NCBI GenBank assembly: GCA_002009475.1
Contig: AYTS01000004.1
Location: forward strand, 1-58,978
DNA length: 58,978 nucleotides
From: Candidatus Brocadia carolinensis
Lineage (GTDB): Bacteria; Planctomycetota; Brocadiia; Brocadiales; Brocadiaceae
Direction: 5' to 3'
The position numbers and the translations under genes are program-made. The stretch's first letter is position 1. Each line of letters opens with the position of its first letter. A model generated the notes under the pieces. That model saw nothing but the letters and a program-made list of their open reading frames with translations, searched no databases and was not told where the DNA came from. This document shows positions 20,466 through 29,626 of the stretch, piece by piece.

Positions 20466-20733
20466 AGCCCATTCGTTTATTATATTTCCCGCAAAACGAT
20501 GTAAATACAGAATGCATGAATTGGTTTTTCGTATTTTAAACCAAAAAAATTTATACGAAATATATGAGCCTACCGTTTCTTCCGCTCTTTTCCCCCATGG
20601 AGTGTGTGCACATCTGTTTTTTCCCTTTACTTGATAATGATCACAAAAAAGGTTTCCATGTGTGCACACATTTACTTTGTTCAGGATATCTCCGCGAAGC
20701 AATCCAAATCTTTGAGACTTTTGTGCAAGGCAT

Positions 20734-21198
20734 TTACGGTTTTACTAATTCACCCTCAGGGTATCTAACGCATAAAACCGGGCATGGGGCTGTTCTGACG
20801 ACCTTTTCTGCCGTACTCCCCAAAAGCGCATGGGATAGCCCCGTCCGGCCATGGGTAGCAATGGTAATCAGGTCAATATCATATTTCTTAGCAGCTTTCA
20901 TGATTTCCTGAAAGGGCACCCCCCGTACAATAATATTTTCAACTTTTATCCTTTCCAGAAATCGCTTGGGTACTAAACGATAAATATTCTTTTTTGCATC
21001 CCGTTCCATATCAGCGTAGAGCTTTGATACCGGGAAGGCCACTCCGCCTATTCCAACAGGAATGCTCAGCTTAGGAATTACATGCAAAAGATACAATTTG
21101 GCGCCACGCTCTACGGCAAAATCCAGGGCGTATTTTAAAGCATGTTTTGAACAAGTAGAAAAATCGGTGGGGAACAGAATTCTTTCGATTTTCATCAT
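20734..21198 (-). CDS. Universal stress protein, single UspA domain
   Basis: 154 residues with the UspA fold: ILFPTDFSTCSKHALKYALD at the N terminus and the nucleotide-binding loop THGRTGLSHALLGSTAEKV (G-9x-GST) followed by APCPVLCVR. The intact Gly-Ser/Thr loop suggests an ATP-binding type. Stands alone, with TAAGGAGTC upstream of the ATG as ribosome site. A second, two-domain Usp gene lies at 24.8 kb. Confidence 0.93.
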   Translation of the reverse strand: MMKIERILFPTDFSTCSKHALKYALDFAVERGAKLYLLHVIPKLSIPVGIGGVAFPVSKLYADMERDAKKNIYRLVPKRFLERIKVENIIVRGVPFQEIMKAAKKYDIDLITIATHGRTGLSHALLGSTAEKVVRTAPCPVLCVRYPEGELVKP

Positions 21199-21310
21199 AG
21201 TATAGACTCCTTAGTAAAATTTGACCGTTATCGTATTACCGTATAAAATCATTCTTTTTTGCAAGTTTTTTTTAACAACCCTGTTTAGCCCTTATCATAA
21301 GGTACAGATT

Positions 21311-21454
21311 GTTTATGAGAAAAAGATTGCTTCGCTTTGCTCGCAAAGACAACGCACAATATGTCATCAACGACGTAGCCTGTGCCATTGTGAGGGGTTT
21401 TTCCGAAGCAATCACCCGCTTACACAACGGAGAATTGGTTGCGGCTGCGCTGCG
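21311..21454 (-). repeat. 144-bp dispersed repeat, copy 1 (inverted relative to 45489-45632)
   Basis: Read on the minus strand this block matches the plus strand at 45489-45632 almost base for base. Shared landmarks are CCAATTCTCCGTTGTG, AAGCGGGTGATTGCTTCGG, GATGACATATTGTGCGTTG and CGAAGCAATCTTT. It carries no open frame that I can support. It lies between the Usp gene and the end of the NMD3-like gene. Confidence 0.85.
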
Positions 21455-21462
21455 TTAGGGTA

Positions 21463-21976
21463 TTACCGCCTCCATTCCACACGCATAAATTTCGCATTTT
21501 CATGTTTTTTATATTCTACTTCGCCACTGTACGCCTTGAATAAGATCGATCCGATACGCTGCGCCAATTTCGCAGAGGTAGTATGCACCTCGATTTCGCC
21601 TCCCTTTTCATGGATTTTCATAATCCTTTTTAAAGGGTTATACTTCTTTGACCGTTCGTCTTCGTTATGAATAAGATTCATGATCTCCTCCTTGTGTTGT
21701 TTCAGGAAGTCGCCTTTTAGCTTCACAACACCGTTCGGGACATTTTCCTTCGTCTTTTTACATGCGGGGCAGATTACCCAGTTTACATTTTTTAAACCCT
21801 TTTTTTCTTTGTATATTTTAGCATCAAGGAACCACTTTTTATTGTGATACACCGAGGTGCAATCTTTACAAATAGCAACTCCCCCCCAACCCCTTGCCCT
21901 TCGGCGGCAGATACGGATCATTTTCTGAATAGACTTTATCTCTGGTATGCTTTCCAACTTCTCTCGGCACTTTCAT
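21463..21976 (-). pseudogene. NMD3/BCAM0308-like zinc protein, frameshifted at a C7 run
   Basis: The true start appears to be the ATG at 21976, which has GGAGGAATCAATAGT just upstream; it reads MKVPREVGKHTRDKVYSEND. At a run of seven C (21881-21887) the frame must lose one base to continue as VAICKDCTSVYHNKKWF. The joined protein is about 171 residues with two zinc knuckles (CKDC and CPAC), PNGVVKLKGDFLKQHKEEIM and a C-terminal KH-like segment EIEVHTTSAKLAQRIGS. This matches bacterial proteins of the BCAM0308 group, distant relatives of the ribosome export factor NMD3. A role in RNA or ribosome binding is inferred. Confidence 0.7.
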
Positions 21977-22135
21977 ACTATTGATTCCTCCTCTCATTCA
22001 AAATTGATTAAACTTCCGCAGGCATTAGACAACGTATTCCAAGTTTTCTAACCTGTCGGGGGTCTTCACTGTTCTTACAGCACAATTACTAAAGCCTGTT
22101 TTTTTAATTTCTCAGATTCTCGAAACCTGCTCTAT

Positions 22136-23722
22136 TCACTGATAAATATGATACTCGATATCGGAAAAGATATTGTCCTTGCCCTCAATATCAGAGAGCC
22201 ATGCGGCGTCAATTTTATCTGACCGAATATCATCGTAAAGTTTTGTAAAACGAAAGATGTGTTCTTTGGTCCTCTTTACAGCGTATTCTACCATGTCGCC
22301 GGTCTTCATGATAAATGCCCAATCGCTGCTTTGGGCGAGCAAGAGTTCCCGTGCAGCCTGATTGAGCGCCCGGTTCTGCAAAGAATTCTCACCCCGCTGC
22401 GGATAGGTCTTCGCCAATTCAACCATCCGCTCTGCTGCTTTATGCAGATGACGGTAAATCCAGTCGTTGCTTTCGTTCAGCCAGTACTCGTGATAACCCT
22501 TGTATCCCCAACTCGAAAGCGCCGGCGTGGAGGCCTGGTTGTCCGGATATTTTTCAAGGTACTCCATGGGGGTAATCAGCGAGATTGTCTTGTAATCAGA
22601 GGACATCTTCCGAAACAAAAAATCGATCCAGCGGGGTCCTTCAAACCACCAATGGCCAAAAAGTTCAGCATCATAAGGCGCAATGACGATGGGTTTCCGA
22701 TCCATTACCGCTGACAGATGTTCTATCTGCTTCTCCCGGTTAAACAGAAAATTTCCAGCATGCTCGGCAGCCCTCTCCATCGCTTTGTGAGGACAATAAG
22801 GCTCTTTTTGATCAGTCTTGCCGGTAATACGATAATATTTAATACCAATATTGCTCCGCTTGCCATCCCCGTGGAGATACGGCCTTACATAATCATAGTC
22901 GAGATCAAAACCCACATCACGATAAAACTCGCGATAGAAAAAATCCCCCGGATACCCTTCCCTGGCACTCCACACCTGTTTGGACGACTCCCTGTCCCTG
23001 CCGAAAGCAGCTATTCCTGAAGGACTCATAATGGGTGCGTAAACACCATATTTCGGCCTTGGGGAAGCAAAGAGAATTCCGTGTGTTTCCATGATAAGAA
23101 AGCGTATTCCTGCTTCCTGGAGGATCTTATCGATTTCCGGTTCATAGGCACACTCAGCCAGCCAGATTCCTCCGGGTCGCCGGCCAAAATGTTTCTCATA
23201 ATGGTTTACTGCAACGCGAACCTGGGCTCGCATGGCATTCACATTATGATTCATAAGGGGAAAATAGCCATGCGTGGCCCCGCAGGTAATTATCTCTACA
23301 TTCCCTGCATCCTGAAATTTTTTAAAGGCAGCAACGAGATTCCGCCGGTATTTTTCCGCAAATATATATCGAGCATTGGTAAAATACCCGTGATACATCT
23401 GCGCAAGCCGGTGAAATTCTGATTGATGTCTCGTCCTCTCAATCTCTTTTTCCGCAAATTCAATCCGCTTTTCAATATAACGGATATAGCGAGATTGTAA
23501 AAGGGGATCCGTCAGCATTGAAACCAGCGGCGGCGACATGGACACCGTCATGCGAAAGTTAACGCCGTCTTCGATCAGCTTATCAAAGACATCAATAAGC
23601 GGGATGTATGTCTCCGTAATTGCTTCAAAGAGCCAGTCTTCTTCAAGAAATTCGGTGTATTCCGGATGGCGGACAAATGGCAGGTGTGCATGCAAAATGA
23701 ACGACAGATAGCCCTTTTCCAT
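22136..23722 (-). CDS. GH57 glycoside hydrolase, probable 1,4-alpha-glucan branching enzyme
   Basis: 528 residues. The N terminus GYLSFILHAHLPFVRHPEY is the GH57 HxHxP motif. The nucleophile region is GIWLAECAYEPE (Glu) and the acid/base Asp is in VIAPYDAELFGHWWFEGPRW, both in the form seen in the TK1436/Rv3031 branching-enzyme subgroup. The C-terminal helical domain (about 420-528) is also typical. It introduces alpha-1,6 branches into glycogen-like polymers in the cytoplasm. The DUF4912 gene upstream ends 9 nt before this start, a common pairing, so the two form an operon. Confidence 0.9.
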   Translation of the reverse strand: MEKGYLSFILHAHLPFVRHPEYTEFLEEDWLFEAITETYIPLIDVFDKLIEDGVNFRMTVSMSPPLVSMLTDPLLQSRYIRYIEKRIEFAEKEIERTRHQSEFHRLAQMYHGYFTNARYIFAEKYRRNLVAAFKKFQDAGNVEIITCGATHGYFPLMNHNVNAMRAQVRVAVNHYEKHFGRRPGGIWLAECAYEPEIDKILQEAGIRFLIMETHGILFASPRPKYGVYAPIMSPSGIAAFGRDRESSKQVWSAREGYPGDFFYREFYRDVGFDLDYDYVRPYLHGDGKRSNIGIKYYRITGKTDQKEPYCPHKAMERAAEHAGNFLFNREKQIEHLSAVMDRKPIVIAPYDAELFGHWWFEGPRWIDFLFRKMSSDYKTISLITPMEYLEKYPDNQASTPALSSWGYKGYHEYWLNESNDWIYRHLHKAAERMVELAKTYPQRGENSLQNRALNQAARELLLAQSSDWAFIMKTGDMVEYAVKRTKEHIFRFTKLYDDIRSDKIDAAWLSDIEGKDNIFSDIEYHIYQ

Positions 23723-23731
23723 ACCTTATTT

Positions 23732-24550
23732 TTAAGCCGGTGGTGAAACACGCGAAGTCTCAAATGAAGAAACGCTTTCTTTTATTACTTCCTGCCAACC
23801 CTTATGCGCCTTTTCCCTTACAGATTCACTGCTGCCAAATCCCTCCGTGGCATGTATTTCTTCATACAGCGCTTCAATGCTCATCCATGTTTCATCAACT
23901 ACCTCTGATACACCAGCAGGGGGTGTTTTCACCTGATTCGACCTGACAATGAGACGAAACGTTCCGTTCGGAGTAAGAAACCCGATATCCACACAAAATG
24001 ACCTGTTGGGTTTCCCGGTATGAATATACCAACTTCGCGCCCCCCCGGTTACTTCAATGTCAAAATAAGTATGGGCATTATTTCCGTTAAAGATTACATC
24101 GGTGACATCATAAACCCGCAATACCATTTTTGCACTATGAGCCATGCTGCCGAGCGCGTTGAGAATATTGTCCACAACATCTTTCCTGGGTTCCCAGTAG
24201 GTAAACAGGCATTCTGGATCCCGTACCATCAGCACCATGCGATTATCTCCATAATCCTCCGGAAGTTCCGGAATTATTGGAGCAGACACTACCTCTTCCC
24301 TTTTCCCCCGCGGCTGCGATTCTTCCTTCCTGACAAGCGATCCATCCGGAACTACCGGCCAGGTATCTTCTCCGGTGGCTCCCCATTCCTGTTCTTCCAC
24401 CCGATCTGGGGAGGAGATATCCGTTACACCAAAAAACCTGTCCCAAATCAGGCAAAAAAAGCCCTTTATCTTTTTCCAGATTATCTCACAAAATGCCTTG
24501 ATGACCTCAATGAGCAGGAGGAATATTTCTTTGAGAATTTCTTTATCCAT
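23732..24550 (-). CDS. DUF4912 protein, partner of the GH57 enzyme
   Basis: About 272 residues. A hydrophobic/basic N-terminal helix (IFLLLIEVIKAFCEIIWKKI) may touch the membrane. The core DUF4912 signature is NRMVLMVRDPECLFTYWEPR, followed by a beta-rich domain with VLRVYDVT, YFDIEVTGGARSWYIHTGKP and GTFRLIVRSN. The fold resembles carbohydrate-binding beta sandwiches. DUF4912 genes are often beside GH57 branching enzymes, and here it is directly upstream. I chose the ATG (MDKEILKE) over a TTG six codons earlier. Function is inferred from context only. Confidence 0.8.
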   Translation of the reverse strand: MDKEILKEIFLLLIEVIKAFCEIIWKKIKGFFCLIWDRFFGVTDISSPDRVEEQEWGATGEDTWPVVPDGSLVRKEESQPRGKREEVVSAPIIPELPEDYGDNRMVLMVRDPECLFTYWEPRKDVVDNILNALGSMAHSAKMVLRVYDVTDVIFNGNNAHTYFDIEVTGGARSWYIHTGKPNRSFCVDIGFLTPNGTFRLIVRSNQVKTPPAGVSEVVDETWMSIEALYEEIHATEGFGSSESVREKAHKGWQEVIKESVSSFETSRVSPPA

Positions 24551-24717
24551 AACTTTCAACCCTAACAATACAAAAGGCCACCCAGTTTTAAATAATTGGA
24601 AAACAATGACTTAAAAAAATATTAATCCATTATACCTCAATGAAATATGTCTGGTCAATGAAATTCATAGAAGAATGGCTACCAAAAGGCAACTTGCTGA
24701 TAGGGAAACTAATCTCT

Positions 24718-24745
24718 TGACAAACTCCCGCCATTTGGTAATAAT
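24718..24745 (+). promoter_or_regulatory. Possible sigma70-type promoter of the tandem Usp gene
   Basis: TTGACA at 24718-24723 is followed after 17 bases by AATAAT. The Usp start codon is about 100 bases downstream. Confidence 0.4.
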
Positions 24746-24759
24746 CGCAACGATGTACG

Positions 24760-24782
24760 GTATCAATATATTGTTGATACCT
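24760..24782. promoter_or_regulatory. Palindrome in the Usp leader, possible operator
   Basis: GGTATCAA and TTGATACC face each other across seven bases, just after the putative promoter. It could be a repressor site or an mRNA hairpin. Confidence 0.35.
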
Positions 24783-24848
24783 TAAAAAATAAGGCTCTTA
24801 TTTTTCACACCGTTTCAAAAAAAACAGACAACCGGAGGCCTTTCAGTC

Positions 24849-25698
24849 ATGATTAAACAAATTCTCGTCCCTACTGATGGTTCAGACAATAGTCTCGCTG
24901 CCGCTGATTACGCTGTAGCCATGGCAGGGCTTTTTAAAGCCAGTATCAAAGGGCTGTTTGTTAAAGACGTCAAGGTATTAACCGGTCCCTTAATCCATGA
25001 TATTGGGACAAGCATAGGTGGAATGGTCCCCTATGGCACCTTCAACCAAACCATCAGAGAGATGCTGGAATCACAAGCCGATGCGGCTTTGGCTGTGGTA
25101 GAAGGGAAATGCAGACAGGCAGGTGTTCCATTTGTCCAGGAGATACGCGAGGGGGTTGTAAGCCACGAAATCGTTAAATCCGCAGATGACTGTGACCTTC
25201 TTTCTATGGGGAAGATGGGCATTCATGCTGCATGGCGTGATGTATTCTTGGGAACGAATGTTGAATTTGTGGTACGGCAGACTCATAAACCAGTACTCAT
25301 TAGCCCGTCAGAATACAAATCATTTGCCAGGATGCTGATTGCCTACGATGGAAGCATATTTGCGGATAAAGCTCTGAAAAGCGGTGCGGAAATAGCAGGG
25401 GCTATGAAGTTGCCGGTAACGGTAGTTTGTGTGGCAGAAAAAAAAAGACGCAGCTTTGGAACCATTATCTAAGGCAAAGACTTTTCTCGAAGGTTACCAA
25501 ATTATCGTCCGTACCGTTGCAAAAGAAGGCGCAGATCATGCAAAAGGCATTCTGGAACTCTGTAACGATGAAGACGAAAAATTTGGTATCCTCGTCATGG
25601 GCGCCTATGGCCATTCAAAAATTCAGGAAATGATCCTCGGGAGCACCACGGTAAGAGTCATGAGGTCAACAAACTGTCCCATCTTACTCTGTCGTTAG
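24849..25698 (+). pseudogene. Tandem-domain universal stress protein, frameshifted at A9
   Basis: The first Usp domain starts MIKQILVPTDGSDNSLAAAD behind the ribosome site CGGAGG. The second begins RMLIAYDGSIFADKALKSG. The frame is lost at a run of nine A (25438-25446). With eight A the text reads VCVAEKKDAALEPLSKAK and continues to LVMGAYGHSKIQEMILGSTT and the stop. The restored protein is about 283 residues with one degenerate (first) and one normal (second) nucleotide loop, common in two-domain Usp proteins. One gene, not two. Confidence 0.85.
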
Positions 25699-25871
25699 CA
25701 ACCAGCGATCGTGAGAAATTTTACCGCAAGAGGCGAGACACTCAAACCAGCGTATGCGGAAAATGTTAAATCGGGAGAAGCACCATCGAACACATTCATA
25801 GCATAGATTATTATCACGGCGAAGATGAGCATGGTCACAAGCACGAGTACCGGTCACATGAACGGAAGAGA

Positions 25872-26738
25872 TTGGTACTCACGAGTATTATAACGGGAAG
25901 TATCTTTGTCGTAGAGATTGTTGGGGGGATTATCACCAATAGTCTTGCCCTGATTGGCGATGCGGGCCATATGCTCACCCACCTGTTTGCGTTGCTCGTA
26001 AGCCTGTTTGCCCTCTATTTCGCCGCAAAGCCCCCTACAGAAAAAAAAACCTACGGTTTCTATCGACTGGAGATTCTGGCGGCCCTGTTTAACGGGGTGA
26101 CCCTCTTTATGATTACCTTGTGGATATTTTACGAGGCCTATCACCGGTTTATACACCCGGAAACCATCTCAAGCGGCAAGATGTTCATCGTAGCCTTGGT
26201 GGGCCTGGTTGCCAATATTCTCTGTGTCGTCATTCTAAAAGGGCATGCGCATGAACATGAGCACAGCTTGAATGTCAGGACGGCCTTTTTCCATATGTTA
26301 GGTGATACCTTTTCTTCTGTAGGTGTCATAATTGGAGCTATTGTTATCTATTACACCAACTGGTTTATAGTCGATCCGATCATCAGTGTCATGATCTGCA
26401 TACTCATCTTGATCTGGTCTTATAAATTGGTAATGGAATCCGTTGACGTTTTACTGGAAGCAACACCAAAAGGAATTAATATTGAAGACGTTATCGCAGG
26501 TCTCAAACAGATTCCCGGCGTTGATGACGCTCATGACATTCATATCTGGACAATCACTTCGGGTATGTATTCCATGAGCGGTCATATTGACACAAAGGAC
26601 ATGATGATCAGTGAGACAACCAAGCTTTCCAAAGAGATTAACCGTGTCCTGGGTGAAAAATTTAAGATCGGTCATACCGTAATTCAGTTCGGATGTGAAT
26701 GCAAGGTCAATAACACACACCATGACCACGAGCATTGA
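25872..26738 (+). CDS. Cation diffusion facilitator (CzcD-like Zn/Co/Cd exporter)
   Basis: 288 residues from TTG, with six transmembrane helices. The metal site in helix 2 is HMLTHLFALL after NSLALIGDAGH, and helix 5 has DPIISVMICI. The cytoplasmic C-terminal domain contains DDAHDIHIWTITSGMYSMSGH, and the protein ends in His-rich residues. The start is uncertain: the frame is open upstream through a His-rich stretch (HGEDEHGHKHEYRSHE) typical of CDF N termini, but holds no ATG/GTG/TTG before a stop at about 25767. An ATG in another frame (reading MLNREKHHRTHS) suggests an indel near 25800. Exports divalent metals by proton antiport. Confidence 0.88.
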   Translation: MVLTSIITGSIFVVEIVGGIITNSLALIGDAGHMLTHLFALLVSLFALYFAAKPPTEKKTYGFYRLEILAALFNGVTLFMITLWIFYEAYHRFIHPETISSGKMFIVALVGLVANILCVVILKGHAHEHEHSLNVRTAFFHMLGDTFSSVGVIIGAIVIYYTNWFIVDPIISVMICILILIWSYKLVMESVDVLLEATPKGINIEDVIAGLKQIPGVDDAHDIHIWTITSGMYSMSGHIDTKDMMISETTKLSKEINRVLGEKFKIGHTVIQFGCECKVNNTHHDHEH

Positions 26739-26761
26739 TAAGTCCATGTAGTTACCTCGCG

Positions 26762-26817
26762 CCCTTATGGTTTAGTTCTTTGTCAAAACTATTTCAATCA
26801 TAAGGGGAGGGTTTTTT
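26762..26817 (+). terminator. Possible terminator after the CDF gene
   Basis: CCCTTATG and CATAAGGG form an 8-bp stem with a 29-base loop, followed by GGAGGG and six T. The long loop lowers confidence. The rest of 26818-27136 shows no gene. Confidence 0.4.
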
Positions 26818-27136
26818 CTTTATTCAGTCCCCTCATTTTCTACTCTACTAAAATTATGGTGGGATTTGATTTCCTTGACTCATCTTGTAAAACTCAGTGA
26901 ATGAATAGTGTTGCGCGAAAACAAAAATCTATCCTTACCTGAATTGTTATGTCCCTATAATCAAAACCATCACTGGCATATCAAGCAGATACTTGGAGTA
27001 GAGACGACATTTGGCGAGGGCATGCTGGTGGCAAACGATCCATGAGGTTTTCTCATGGATCCAAATCTCCCATAGAAAATTGGGAAAAAGGAGATTATAA
27101 ATCTGTTCTTGCTGCGGCAAAAAAAGATATCTTCAC

Positions 27137-28540
27137 ATGAAAAGCAAAATACTTATTGTCGATGACGAAAAACTGATGCGGGTATCCCTCGAAGATAAGT
27201 TAAGAAAAGAGGGATATGCAGTTACTTCTCTATCGAATGCCATGGAAGGTCTCATGGCATTGCAATCAGAAAACTTCGATGCGGTAATAAGCGATGTGCG
27301 CCTGCCCAAAATGGATGGACTAGAGTTTCTGAGAGAGATTAAAAAGACATCTTCTGATACCGTCGTTATTATGATGACGGCCTATGGTTCCATTGAGAAT
27401 GCCGTTATGGCGATGAAAGACGGGGCATACGATTACGTAACAAAACCATTTTCCCTGGAAGAATTGATGATTAAACTCCAGAAGGCCCTCAAGCACAAAG
27501 ATGTGGTTGCGGAGAACCTCTTGCTGAGGCAACAGATACTCAGCCAATACGGCTATCATAATATGATAGGAAAGAGCGATGCCATGAAACACGTATTTGA
27601 GATTATCAACTCCGTGTCAAATCGGGATACTACGGTGCTTATTCAGGGAGAGAGCGGTACCGGAAAGGAACTTACAGCGGGAGCGATTCATTATACCAGT
27701 AGCCGAAAGGACTGGCCTTTTATAAAACTCAGTTGCGCTGCCTTGAACAAGGAAATTCTGGAAAGCGAACTTTTTGGACACGAAAAAGGTGCTTTTACCG
27801 GTGCGGTAAAGATGCGCCGGGGGCGTTTTGAACTTGCCGACAGAGGTACGATATTTCTTGACGATGCGGATGATATTCCGTTAGAAATGCAAGTTAAACT
27901 ACTAAGAGTGCTTCAGGAAAGAGTATTTGAGCGCGTTGGCGGGGAGGATGCAATCTCCGTCAATGTTCGTATCATCTGTGCTACCAAAAAGGACCTGAAA
28001 AAACTTGTCCAGGAGGGACGCTTTCGTGAGGACCTCTATTATCGTCTCCATGTGGTTATTATTCACCTTCCGCCTCTCCGCGAAAGGAGAGAGGACATAC
28101 CGCTCCTCGTAAACTACTTTATGAAAAAGTATGCATCACAGCAGCGTGTCGCGATTCATTCCATATCTCAGGAAGCGCTTCGCGTGTTGTCAGAATATCA
28201 CTGGCCAGGAAATATTCGTGAATTGGAAAATGCGATTGAGCACGCCATAGCCTTTTGTACCTCTGATATGATTACGCCGAAAGATCTCCCGGAAAATTTA
28301 CGGGAGGAAGCGACCCCTTCGGGTTTGTTTTCCATAGAACTTTCCACGATTGACTCGCTGGACCTGCAAGAAACCCTGAGTGATGCGGAAAGAAAGCTCC
28401 TTCTGTGGGCATACCAGAAGACAAGCGGTAACCAGGTTCGCATGTCAGAAATATTGCGCATACCGCGCACAACACTTCAAAATAAGCTCGTCAAATATAA
28501 CATAACCAAAACCAATGTTCGCGCCACCGAACAGGCCTAA
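27137..28540 (+). CDS. Sigma-54-dependent response regulator (NtrC family)
   Basis: 467 residues in three parts. The receiver domain (1-120) has phospho-acceptor D53 in AVISDVRLPKMDG. The AAA+ domain (about 140-380) has Walker A GESGTGKE, the sigma-54 contact loop GAFTGA and the R-finger region FREDLYYRLHV. A Fis-type HTH closes the protein (NQVRMSEILRIPRTTLQNKL). It activates sigma-54 promoters when phosphorylated. No histidine kinase is adjacent, so it is an orphan in this window, and no clear -24/-12 site was found near it. Confidence 0.95.
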   Translation: MKSKILIVDDEKLMRVSLEDKLRKEGYAVTSLSNAMEGLMALQSENFDAVISDVRLPKMDGLEFLREIKKTSSDTVVIMMTAYGSIENAVMAMKDGAYDYVTKPFSLEELMIKLQKALKHKDVVAENLLLRQQILSQYGYHNMIGKSDAMKHVFEIINSVSNRDTTVLIQGESGTGKELTAGAIHYTSSRKDWPFIKLSCAALNKEILESELFGHEKGAFTGAVKMRRGRFELADRGTIFLDDADDIPLEMQVKLLRVLQERVFERVGGEDAISVNVRIICATKKDLKKLVQEGRFREDLYYRLHVVIIHLPPLRERREDIPLLVNYFMKKYASQQRVAIHSISQEALRVLSEYHWPGNIRELENAIEHAIAFCTSDMITPKDLPENLREEATPSGLFSIELSTIDSLDLQETLSDAERKLLLWAYQKTSGNQVRMSEILRIPRTTLQNKLVKYNITKTNVRATEQA

Positions 28541-28582
28541 CGCAGTATAGCTGCAATTCCATTTCAATTTTGTGCTGACACA

Positions 28583-28780
28583 TCACTCCTTATTCACTGC
28601 TTCTTGTACTCGTCTCCGAAACAATAACTTACCAAGTACCGGCAATAAACCTACATGCACTGCCGATCTCTTCCCATTCATTTCTGTCTCGATTTTCGGT
28701 TGCCGTCTTGTCTCTTTTTGTGGTATATTCTTCCTCATCGAAAAGGTGAACCTCCCTATACAATTGCCCCACTGCCTCAC
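28583..28780 (-). pseudogene. N-terminal fragment of the IS1380-like transposase
   Basis: Read on the minus strand it gives MNGKRSAVHVGLLPVLGKLL and FRRRVQEAVNKE, the same text as the start of the larger remnant at 32159. It carries no MITE insertion, so it serves as the 'empty site' reference for that element. From here to 29480 there is no intact gene, only this fragment and the inverted repeat at 29080. Confidence 0.7.
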
Positions 28781-29079
28781 TTACCTTGGAGATTCTACCA
28801 TTTTCAGACTATGCCTGCAACAAGGCTTCGCCTTGCTTGCAGGATTTAGTGTCTTATAAAACATATTTTGATATTTTCAGCAAAAATATTTTTTATGAAT
28901 AAGGAAAGTACTCATACAGGGACACAAAGCTGCAAAAACTAAGCATATCAAATATTGAGCAGGGAACAATGAATGTCAAAGGATAAACAAGGAGAAAGTT
29001 CGGTGCAATACTTTAGTTTTTAAAAAAAACAGCCCCGTAAGGGTGAGGTGTTTATAGAAAATGCGATATACAAAATCTT

Positions 29080-29135
29080 AGCTCCATAGGAGCGTCATGT
29101 GAAACACAGAAACAACATGTCGCTCCGATGGAGCT
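29080..29135. repeat. Inverted repeat (21-base arms, two mismatches)
   Basis: Arms AGCTCCATAGGAGCGTCATG(T) at 29080-29100 and its near-complement at 29115-29135 enclose a 14-base loop. The type ('GCTCC..GGAGC') resembles short dispersed palindromes in gene-poor stretches. Confidence 0.75.
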
Positions 29136-29479
29136 TGATTTTTGTCTTTTATTCTTATTTACTGCAACATTCTCGGACAGCCTGTTGAAATATGACACGT
29201 TCTCCATGCGCATGAGCTACGAAGGTGCTGATGCTGCGAGCATAAGCAGAGAGCTTCGCGAGTTTGAGGAGAAGGCCGATGCTGATTATCCTCGCTTCGG
29301 CGCTTCTGGAACTCTGAAGAAAGAAGCCCTCTGAATGACTAACCATGCGCTGCAGCAAACCCGAACATCGCACCGTGGTTGTCATCCAAGCCTCCCGCGG
29401 GCCGGGGACGCTGGGGTTGGGTCGTTGTGTGAAAAAAAGGATAAAATGGACGGGTTTGTCATGACCAGACTTGCACTGG

Positions 29480-29601
29480 TAAGAACTAATACGCTTCCTG
29501 GGCACACCCATGTCCGACTCCGAGTGATTCAAACTTCTTAGGAGGGAATTAACCACTCTTGCTCTTTTTTCCATGGGCAATGATATAGCCTCTGTTATCA
29601 T
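29480..29601 (-). pseudogene. Remnant of an addiction-module antitoxin
   Basis: MITEAISLPMEKRARVVNSL followed by LRSLNHSESD matches the start of small RelE/ParE-type antitoxins ('LPxEERARLVxxLLxSL'). The expected WAxEAxRR segment appears only in another frame (CAQEAY) and ends at once. No toxin frame follows. This is a dead antitoxin gene 26 nt upstream of the folD stop. Confidence 0.45.
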
Positions 29602-29626
29602 TACCGTTCTTCTGTGTAGCTTTGAC

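Noticed and set aside
24849..25698. Two separate universal stress genes
   Set aside because: The break lies at a nine-A run inside a two-domain protein; one deleted base restores it.
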